From assembly GCA_023678885.1 (NCBI GenBank), contig CM043001.1:4536001-4600000 (forward strand): a stretch of 64,000 nt of DNA, in the 5' to 3' direction. Below are positions 55,547-64,000 of this stretch, piece by piece; position 1 is the stretch's first letter, and every line of letters begins with the position of its first letter. Made by a program: the position numbers and the translations under genes. Under the pieces are notes generated by a model that was not told the DNA's origin, did not search any database, and saw only the letters and a list, made by a program, of their open reading frames with translations. Source of the DNA: Pogostemon cablin (taxonomy: Eukaryota; Streptophyta; Magnoliopsida; Lamiales; Lamiaceae).

Positions 55547-57458
55547 CTAATCCTTAGAGTAGGTGTCCATAGGAAGAAATTTAGCATATCGTTCTGTAGT
55601 TTTCCCCGTAGCTTTGTGGTCATAATACTCGACCACTGCAGCTCCAGCTAATGCAGCCAGTGTTAGAGCTTGTGCATGCAGCCTGCATTTGATCCCATAG
55701 AATTTTGGTGTCAAAATTAAGTAAACAACATTAAACCATCTAAATGCATTTACACACAAGACAAAAGAACACAACATAAAGAGATCTAGCAAATGCTAGA
55801 AAAAGAAAATAAAAGGCCAACAACACTCTTCGGTGACTGTTTATGTGTTGACATATTACAAAGTACACTGCAAAAATATGGATTATCGATTCGAATGAGA
55901 TTAAATCAGAACATAAATCAGATGACTTGGAAACAAACACAAACTAGTAACAAAAGTTTAGGAGTGTTATACATATCATCACCGCATATTATATATATAA
56001 ATCTATTTATATTGCATTTTGAATTCAAAATATAACTCTTTTAGTAAAAGTAGATAGAGTCCTGCCAACTCCAGTTGGAATATTCATTACCTATGCCTAT
56101 GAACATTCTTCAAAAATTTTATTTCACAACTTTTTATAGAATATAATCGCCCTTCTTCCCTCAAATTTTTTGATAACGTAAATTTGTTACACCATGAGAA
56201 GCTCAACAACGGAGATGTATTAAATATATCCATTTCTGAAAACTAAAAGGTTTGGCACTAAATGAGGTCTACAACACTAATACTAATATTATAAAACATG
56301 TATCAAAGCGTTGTAAAACTATGACTAAAAGACAAATGCAGTTTTAAGAAGCAAAGTACTGCTGGTTTCTACCAGCATCATCATTTCAGAGCATGTTTAA
56401 ATGGAAAAGCTAAGGAAGTGCTTGGTAAGGGTATTGAGGGAGGGTAATGGGAAAGAAAGAATATTGATTCTTGTTATGAGATAATGGAAATCCAATTTCC
56501 TAAATTATTTTGGTCTCATTGATTCAATAACTACACCACACCCTTCAATCAACTTCATTCTCATTACCATTACCTTACTAATGATTCCCACTATTATTAC
56601 CATTCCAAAGTTTGAACTAAGCAGCTCTTAAGTACTTATTCAATTAAGAGCATTTAGATTGTATATCAAATGCAAGACTCCCACAACTTTATAATCATGA
56701 TACTTAAATAAAATACACCAGAAACTGGAAACATGCTTCATAGCATTGCCAAAAGGGAAATAAACACACCCCAACGCCGTCTAATATAACACCCCTAATT
56801 TTCTGCAAAAACATGTGTACTATTGTTGTTATATATATGCGTGTGCGTGAGAGAGAGCATTGATGCTTCCTGTTTACACCTAATTTTTGATTAAGGTACT
56901 CCTCCCACCCCAAAATAAAGAATATATAAAAATAGAAGATGCATGTATTGTTCTCACATGCTAAGCATGTATTAGGAAAATATTTCATCCCAAAACAGAG
57001 CGAATCAAAATCACACTTAAAAACATCCAATAAATTATCAGCCAATGAAGATTAAAAACCAATATATAAAAAGAAAACAATAAATTGAATTACCTAGCAT
57101 GAATGATCTTAACACTAGCTTTCCCAGGCTGACTCCAATTGTACGCCAGCGATCCGATTATACCGCTTGCCCACAAACCCCCTTCAGAATTTCACCGCCC
57201 AAATCAGAAAATCACAAGCAAGGGGAACACCCAAACGAAATTGAGATATTTAACTTGCTTAATTTGAGTTGTAGAGATATATAACTTGCTTAATTTGAGT
57301 TGTAGTGTTAAAGAATCAGTTTGGACGGTTGTGAATATTCAAATTAAGAGTTGAATTAACGGTGGATGGAGGAGCTTACCCACGGCGCGGAGCTTGTTCT
57401 CCACGACCCATTCCCTGAGAGATTCAAACTTCGACTTGACTCCGGTGGATTCAGCCAT
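55547..57458 (-). CDS. HIG1-domain mitochondrial protein (hypoxia-responsive family)
   Basis: Three minus-strand exons, 57458-57380, 57181-57094 and 55682-55547, are GT-AG and join in frame (phases 1 and 2) to 100 aa. The N-terminus MAESTGVKSKFESLREWVVEN precedes two membrane segments, GGLWASGIIGSLAYNW and ALTLAALAGAAVVEYY. Between them lies VKIIHARLHAQ, which fits the HIG1 signature (R/H)-x-R-x3-Q, with Val at the usual Q/I position. The C-terminus is YAKFLPMDTYSKD. HIG1 proteins sit in the inner mitochondrial membrane and assist cytochrome oxidase and supercomplex assembly (Rcf1/HIGD family); the plant members are annotated as hypoxia-responsive. The length agrees with plant relatives of about 100 aa. 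The intron between exons 2 and 3 is 1.4 kb. Confidence 0.93.
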
Positions 57459-57912
57459 CATAAGACTTCGTTTGAAGAAGAATTCCTTTTTCGATGACGG
57501 AATGATATCTACGGGAAGAAATACTGGTGGTTTTGGATGTATGAAAGAGATGGTCTAAGCGGCGATTCGACGGAAGAGGAGGAATTGTATATGTGTATAT
57601 ATGCATGTATCTTTTCATTGTGTGTATATATATTGTGCGAGGGCGGGGGTGGGGGGTAAGTGGAGAAGGAGAAAACAATATTTGCAACCAAAACCGCGGC
57701 ACTTTTCAAGTTTAAGATACCTGATTTTGAACCCTAATATTCAAACTCATGATTTATTTATACTCCCTGAACAACATCCACTTGAAAGAGGTCAACTACT
57801 TTGTGCACGTTGATTAAGGAGTATTATTATTTAATATGTAGTGGATAGTAGTATTAGTAGGAGTGTGAATCCCATATTTAAGTTGTATTAGTAGGTGTGT
57901 GTGGGTGCAATG

Positions 57913-59124
57913 TAGGGGTGTGCATCGATGCAAAACCGAACCGAACCGAATTGCTAAAATCGAACACCGAAATTTACAAAAATAGGAAATCGGACCGAAA
58001 CCGAATTAGTGGAGAACCCAAACACAACTGAATCGAAAATTTCGATTCGGTATGGTTTCATATCCGATTTCACCGAATTAAATGTAAAAAAAAATAAGCG
58101 AAGAACTAATGTTGTTGTGCAGTCCAGAGGTTTTATTTCCCACTCTCCCCACGGAGTAATTCTATTACTATAAACAAGATTATCACCAAACATTGAGCAA
58201 TTCCAAGATTATCACCAAACCAAACTCATTAGTTGATAAAGAAATCATTAAAAAGACAAGATTAACAAGTTTAGCTGAAAATGTTTCAGATAACAAGGCA
58301 TAGAGCAAGAAAGTCTTTCCACTCTATAATTTAACTTGGAAAAAAATACTCCCTCCGTCTCATACTTATCTGCACTGGTACTTAAGATACAAAATTAAGA
58401 AAAGTTGTTTTTTAACCAACTTTATTGACTTTTTAGGGGTATTATGGTATTTTTAGGTAATAAATAAATTATAAAGTATGTTATGTGTGTTAAGTGAGAG
58501 TGGTATTTTTGAAATTATGATAACTTTTGAGGTTGTTGGTTAATGTGGAATTTTTTTTTGGGTGGTGAAGATAAGTGTGGGACGGACGAAAACGAAAATT
58601 ATGAACATAAGTATGGGACGGATGGAGTATATAATAAAACTTAGGAAAAAAAATAAAAACCCAAAATAATGGAGGAGATGATCCTATTATGAATTAGAGT
58701 CGTAGTCGCCATAGTCAATCAGAATTGGGCGACTGCAGGAGGGGCATAGACTATCATCTCGGAGACGGTGATTGTTTCCTGCTGCTTGACTCTTGCGTGA
58801 GATTCCTGCTTGGAGAATATGAGTGATGTTGTGGGCGGTGATGGCGGAGGGGGGGAGGGGATGGAAGAAGGCCAGTTCTCAATTCATTAGATTTTAGAAC
58901 TCAGATGATATGAAATTACGGTTGCTCCAAGGGAATTAGGGTTTCTTTTATATATAAGCAGTTAGTTCGATTTTTTATTGGTTTTTAGGCCTCTAAATCG
59001 AAACCGAACCGAAAACCTGATTTTTTTAAAATCGAAATTGAATCGATTTTTTGAAAATCAAACCGAATTGATCAGTTCGGTTCGGTCAAATTAATCGATT
59101 TTAGATGTGTTTTGCTCACCCATA
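57913..59124. mobile_element. hAT-like non-autonomous element
   Basis: Ends TAGGGGTGTGCATCG and TTTTGCTCACCCATA, with AACCGAACCGAA-type subterminal repeats in both arms. Flanking 8-mers GTGCAATG and GTCCAATG match at 7 of 8. The region 58670-58870 is GC-richer and non-repetitive, possibly acquired sequence. It contains a nested Stowaway. Confidence 0.8.
58349..58627. mobile_element. Stowaway-like MITE (innermost of three)
   Basis: Ends CTCCCTCCGTCTCATAC and GTATGGGACGGATGGAG, flanked by TA. The element is 279 bp. Confidence 0.9.
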
Positions 59125-59435
59125 GTCCAATGTGTGTAAAAAAGAAAATGACCCTCTTTGAAGCGGATGACCAAAATAGAAAAAAAATCCTCTTTCGAGC
59201 GGATGGAGAGAGTAATTAATAGTAATGACATACTTCTACTTATTCGCACGTGACATCTGTCTCACTGAAAATATTTGTATAAGTACTTACTTTTTTAAAT
59301 AATTACTATTACTCTTTTGGTCCCAACATATTATGCGTCATTTCTTTAGATACGATTATTAAGAAAAGTTATTTTATGATCAAACTTTATCAACTTTCAC
59401 CAACGTTTCTTTAGATACGAATTTTAAAAAAGTTA

Positions 59436-59516
59436 CTCCCTCCATCTCATAATTTTTTGCACACTTTCTTTGTAATTTACAAATGAAGTGTGTAAAAAAT
59501 TTTGGGACGGAGGGAG
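59436..59516. mobile_element. 81-bp near-palindromic Stowaway-like MITE
   Basis: Arms of about 32 bp (CTCCCTCCATCTCATAATTT and its inverse AAATTTTGGGACGGAGGGAG) enclose a short loop; TA flanks both sides. It would form an almost perfect hairpin if transcribed. Confidence 0.9.
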
Positions 59517-60127
59517 TATTTTATTATCAACTTTATAAACTTTCACCAACACTTATGTAAACAGGATTTACGGTGTAAACTCTGTGTGTCCATCTGAATA
59601 TGTTAATATTTTTGTGTGGGTCTTATATGCTTGAAAAGGAAATATGACAATTTCTATAAGACAACACAAAAAGAAAAAAGTCACAACTTTTGTGGGATGA
59701 AAGAAGCAATAAATAAAATAGTTAATCACATTCCAATACCCACCTAAAATATTAATAATTGTGAAATAAAGTGGTATATTAAATCAGGATCACAATCCAT
59801 ACCCCCAATACCGGGCAACACATCAAACACTTTTCTCAAAATGACAGTTTAATAATAACTGGACGTGATAGCAAAATACTACAAGTAATGCGCACATGTT
59901 AATAATCTAGTTATTATAGAAATCATACTTTAATAATAATAGTGACCCGAACTTCCAAACCAAATAGTTCTCAAATTTCACAAGTAAATACACTTGTCCG
60001 TTGCAGATTTATTTTCATATGTAGATATGTAGTTTTAAAAAAAATATTTTTTTAAATTAATTTTTTTAAGGGTATTGTGATATTTTTAGATAATAAATGA
60101 AATATAAAGTATGTGGAGTTGATCTAC
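59517..60127. other. Intergenic, no gene seen
   Basis: AT-rich sequence without a recognised repeat boundary. Confidence 0.35.
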
Positions 60128-62355
60128 TGTACAATTAGTGTACACTAAAAATAGGATCCATATTTAAAAGTGGGTCAATTATATAATTTTAAAATACCCA
60201 GCTGGGTCATTCACGCTGACACTCCTCTCTCTCTCCTCTTTCCTTCTCTCTTCCCTCCCCGCCTTCTTTTGTGGCTCTTCCCCTTTTCTCTTCTTTCCCG
60301 CCGGCTACGCCTCCTCCGTGCTCTACCTCCGCCGCCGTCTTTCCTCTACTTTACCTCCTCTTCTTTTCGTGTTGCCACTCATCTACATCCGCCCTCCTCT
60401 GTTGGTCCGCCCCCTTAGATCTCACATCGCTGCCTCCATCCCTCAGATCTCAACTTCCATAACGAGACCTCATATCTTAATTTTCGTCCGCCGTCTCATT
60501 TTTCTCGCTCTACCGTATCGTTTGGATGGTGTAAATTGAGGTACGCCTCCGTCGGTCCGTCCCCTTAGATCTCTCGTCGATGTCTCTGTCCCTCAGATCT
60601 CAACTTTCGTCCGCTGTCTCGTCTTCCTCGCTTCGCCGTTGGTTGGTTGGTGTAAATTGAGATATTGTATTATGGATCGAGCTCACTTGGGTGAAATTAG
60701 GGATTGGATCCTTTCGGTTGTTGGTGTAAATTAAGATATTGTATTATGGATTGAGCTGGCTGGGGTGAAATTAGGGATTGAATCATGCTGTTTTGGTGAA
60801 GGAACATGCCGATCACTGTTTGGAATTGCTGTGTTGGATAATATTGGTTTTGGGTGTAAATTCAGATATGGTGTTGTATAAGATTTTATTAACTAACGTA
60901 TACATTTATGAGAATAAATGTATTCTTTATATTAAATAAACATAAAATAAAAAAACTAACTAAATATATCAATACAATTTATTATGAAAAATATACCTAC
61001 ATAAATGAGTTACAACATATATGCTAGTGAATTACAACTCATACAATTGCATATTTAAATACATACGCTTAAATATTAAATATATATATATATATATATT
61101 ACATTTTATACAAAAATATATAATATTTTATACTAACATGTATATAAAAAATTAATAAATATATTGATGAAAACATTGATAAAAATAATATTAATATTGA
61201 TTTTTTTTTAAAATACATTAATTGAGAAAAACATATACACTATTAAATTAAAATTAATACAACTAATTATGAAAATGCATATTAAAAATCAATAAGATTT
61301 AATACAATTATTATATATAAAGTTAATGATACATTTTAGAATAAAAAGTAATACATTTATATGATTAATTGTATACACTATCTAATAAAATTTGATACAG
61401 TTTTTATATATAAAGTTAATGATACATTTTAGAATAAACAGTAATACATTTATATGATTGAAGGTATACACTGCCGAATAAAAAAACTAAAACATCCCAC
61501 ACAATTTTCACCAACAAATTCTACAATCTCATAAAATTATTAAAATCAATTGAAAGTAAAATCGTCAACGATCATCATAATTTTCACTTTTTGCTCCAAA
61601 AATTGAAGATATGAAAAACAATCAACTAATTACAATATTTGAAACATGCCGAAATTATAAAAAATAAGAAGATAAAAATTTCTAAATGTTCGTAAAATTG
61701 AAGAATCACATCCACTCATTGTGCGCCGATTTTCTAGATGCGTCAAGAATTATATCCACCCATTGAAGACGCGAAGACGCAGCCATTTAGGATTTCGATG
61801 AACACCCATTGGAGATGCAAATCTCGAACAAACACAATCAATGCCTGAACAGATCTGAAAGTTGCGAGAAGACGCAGCCATTTAGAAGATCTCGAACGAA
61901 CACCATTGGAGACGCAAATCTCGAACAAACACAATCAATGCCTGAACAGATTTGAGAGTTGTGTGCGAAAAAATTTAGAAGAATATGTCTATAGATGTGG
62001 TGGATGAAGGAAGCGATAGAGGAGAGGAGATGACATGACGGCGAAGGAAGGAAGTGAGAAGAAAAAAAAAAGAGAAAGAGGGAGAAGCAGAACACAGAGA
62101 AAGAGAGAGCGACTTAGAGAGAGAAGGTGAGGGTGAGAGAGAGAGACTTAGAGAGAGAAGGTGAAGGTGAGGGTGAGAGAGAGAGAAGGTGAGGGTTAGT
62201 GAAATTAATGATCCATTTTACTGAAATTCATATAAGTATCATGGCTCATAGATAAAAATTTAATGATCCATTTTACTGAAATTCATATAAGTATCATGGC
62301 TCATAGATAAAAATTAACCCAAGTGCACTTTAAAAACTATTGCACAATAGTATTT
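60128..62355. mobile_element. Possible large inverted-repeat element with internal tandem repeats
   Basis: The left end (TACTGTACAATTAGTGTACA) and the right end read in reverse (TACTATTGTGCAATAGT) are similar. A CT-rich tract follows inside the left end (60222-60270) and a GA-rich tract precedes the right end (62050-62197), so the two could pair. Interior tandem duplications: a 150-bp unit at 60404 and 60554, GGTGTAAATT motifs near 60530, 60650, 60724 and 60854, a 95-bp unit at 61773 and 61868, and a 55-bp unit at 62207 and 62262. GC-rich, gene-like sequence occupies 60290-60660. The ends are not proven by a target duplication. Confidence 0.45.
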
Positions 62356-62413
62356 ACCAATTATGTGATGCATATTGAGAGCCCACGAAAACAAAAGTTA
62401 TTGAAGATAAGTA

Positions 62414-62885
62414 TTAGTGATTAGAAAATTGGATCGAAGAATGAAGTGGAAGAGACAACGGTTCGAGGTCCAACTGGTCAGATCGGTTCAACCAAAAAAT
62501 TGAATTTTACATATTTTCAATTATATTTTATAAAATTACCAATTATAAAAATATATAATCACATAAATTATTTTTTAAAATTTAAAATACAATTTAAAAT
62601 CAAAATATAATTGAATAAAAATATCTAAAATTCATAATTTATACTTCATACATAGTTTGTAATATACGCACTCAATATTATAATTCATAATTTAATCCAA
62701 AATGTAAATATTATATTTTAAAATAAATAAAAATAAAAATAAAATATCATAAAAGTAAAAAAAATACTGAAACCGGTTGAATCGGTTAGATCGGTTCAAC
62801 CCAGTCCAATCCCAAAAATGGTTTTTAGGCCCGATTCCTGTCCAACCAGTTGAACCGGACGGTCCGGTCTGATTTTCTAATCATT
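62414..62885. mobile_element. hAT-like MITE with 8-bp duplication
   Basis: Ends TTAGTGATTAGAAAAT and ATTTTCTAATCATT are inverted repeats. GATAAGTA is duplicated exactly at 62406-62413 and 62886-62893. Subterminal GGTTCAACC and GGTTGAACCGG motifs flank an AT-rich core. Confidence 0.85.
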
Positions 62886-62893
62886 GATAAGTA

Positions 62894-63155
62894 CTCCTTT
62901 CGTCTCATCCTAATGGTTAAATATTTTCATTTTGGGCGTCTCATCCTAATGATTACATTTTCTTTTTTAGCATATAGGATCCATACAAATTAATTCATTC
63001 TCTCTTCATGGCCCACACATCTTACTAATACATCTACCCACTTTACATTATATTATTATTTCTTTCATTTCAATATACATTAAAATATTATATTTATTAA
63101 TTATCGTGCAAAAAAAACGTAACCTTCGTAATCATGAGTACGGAATAGGGGGAAT
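62894..63155. mobile_element. Stowaway-like MITE with decayed right end
   Basis: The left end CTCCTTTCGTCTCATCC follows TA at 62892-62893. The interior is typical; the right end (GAGTACGGAATAGGGGGAA) is degenerate. Confidence 0.6.
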
Positions 63156-63319
63156 AGTATTGAATAGAGGAAGAGAATAGAAAACATTTTGGACAGGTTT
63201 CAAATGATGAGGTCATGACGAGAGTCGTTGATAATCAAGACTCAAGAGCCGTATGAATGCAGCCTTGCTTTCATATTTCTTTTTTATTTAATTTAATTTA
63301 ATTTATATTTATTCAGGGC

Positions 63320-64000
63320 ATTATATAACATCACTTCTCTCTCTCAAACTGTTCGCATCACTCTCTCGAACCTTCTAATTCAAAATCGTTCTGGAGACGA
63401 AACTCGGCGTCGCTTGTAAGGTCTGTCCTCCCTCTCTCTTCCCCTTCTGTAATCGATATCGAGATATAATGGAGTAATGAATGTCTGTAATTTGGTTATC
63501 TGTTAGAAAGAGGATATATTATCATTTCTTTTCTTGTTTTTATGTGAATATTCAAATGATTGTAGACATTTTTTTTTTCTTGGTTCGAAGAGTAGCGAAT
63601 TTTCGTATTCTTTCCACGACGGCTCATATTTTCGACATTTCTTGTGCAGTTTAATCTGCTCAATTTTTATTTATTTATTTATTTAGTTTTACCTTCTAGG
63701 GTTTATGTTTACAATGAGTTATTTTTTCCTTTCTAAGGACTTTATAGTGATAATTTTTGGGCATGCGTTTGTGTTTGTACGCACTAAAAATTCTGAGGTG
63801 AAAATGTCTGTTTAGTGAAATCTTGGCAAGTTCATATCAACTTTTTTGTATCATCATTTTTTATAAAAATAGTACTCCTATTTCTAAGCTTCTTTAAATT
63901 GGCTCCCTTCCAATTCATTGTCATCAGTTGGTCTTGGTCGCCTTAGGTGGGAAAGGTTATTCAGTGTTAGAACGAAGTGAAAATGCTGTAAAACTTTTAC
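63320..64000 (+). promoter_or_regulatory. Probable promoter and leader exon of a gene beyond the right edge
   Basis: A TATA-like ATTATATAAC at about 63321 is followed by CT-rich leader sequence. A strong donor, CGTCGCTT|GTAAGG (GT at 63416), marks the probable end of an untranslated first exon, and T-rich intron-like sequence continues to the edge. No coding sequence is seen, so the gene cannot be named. Confidence 0.4.

Larger units (their letters stand above)
57763..59212. mobile_element. Stowaway-like MITE split by a hAT-like element
   Basis: Ends CTCCCTGAACAACATCC and GAGCGGATGGAGAGAG, flanked by TA (57761-57762, 59213-59214). The interior is interrupted at 57913. Confidence 0.75.

Noticed and set aside
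57451..57813. Frames around the HIG1-domain start (SPSPLTPHPRP)
   Set aside because: They cover the untranslated leader and promoter; low-complexity and without homology.

Overview
This is plant nuclear DNA. The evidence is AT-rich intergenic sequence, short GT-AG introns, several hundred-base miniature transposons ending in CTCCCTCCGTCCC with TA duplications (Stowaway type), Ty1-copia, Ty3-gypsy-like, LINE, SINE, CACTA, Mutator, hAT and mariner sequences, and plant-specific gene families. A eudicot, possibly an asterid, is my inference; nothing here fixes the species.

Five protein-coding genes can be spliced by eye, all in frame. (1) 18478-20278 (+): dormancy/auxin-associated (DRM1/ARP) protein, 3 exons, 129 aa. 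(2) 22998-28075 (+): DIM1-like (TXNL4B-type) thioredoxin-fold splicing protein, 5 coding exons plus a leader exon, 156 aa. (3) 31123-40065 (+): secreted or membrane protein with a folate-receptor-like cysteine-rich domain, 4 exons, 294 aa; its first intron is 6.9 kb and holds a complete Ty1-copia element. (4) 52278-53939 (-): ribosomal protein eL22, 2 coding exons, 127 aa. (5) 55547-57458 (-): HIG1-domain mitochondrial protein, 3 exons, 100 aa. A broken, intronless copy of a PQT3/RBBP6-like E3 ligase lies at 43596-45260 (-). A probable promoter and leader exon of another gene sits at the right edge.

Layout: 1-18100 is a gene-free transposon field (LINE relic at the left edge, Stowaway elements, a CACTA element, and a 3.26 kb mariner-like element inside a MITE). 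18100-40100 holds three genes in tandem on the + strand with transposons in their introns. 40100-52150 is a second transposon-rich stretch (Pack-MULE, retrocopy, two SINEs, nested MULEs, hAT). 52150-57500 carries two housekeeping genes on the - strand. 57500-63200 is again nested transposons.

The genes do not form an operon or pathway; their neighbourhood is incidental. The main interest is element-within-element nesting, where boundaries can be read to the base from target-site duplications. Examples are a mariner-like element with recognisable DD39D residues, a copia element with apparently identical LTRs, a short LTR element inside a Stowaway inside an intron, a Pack-MULE-like element with a GC-rich internal ORF, and a SINE split by a hAT element. 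I found no wholly new system; the least explained items are the host-like half of the mariner element, the two internal-cargo elements (41010-42282 and 60128-62355), and a repeat family with GGTGCACC ends.
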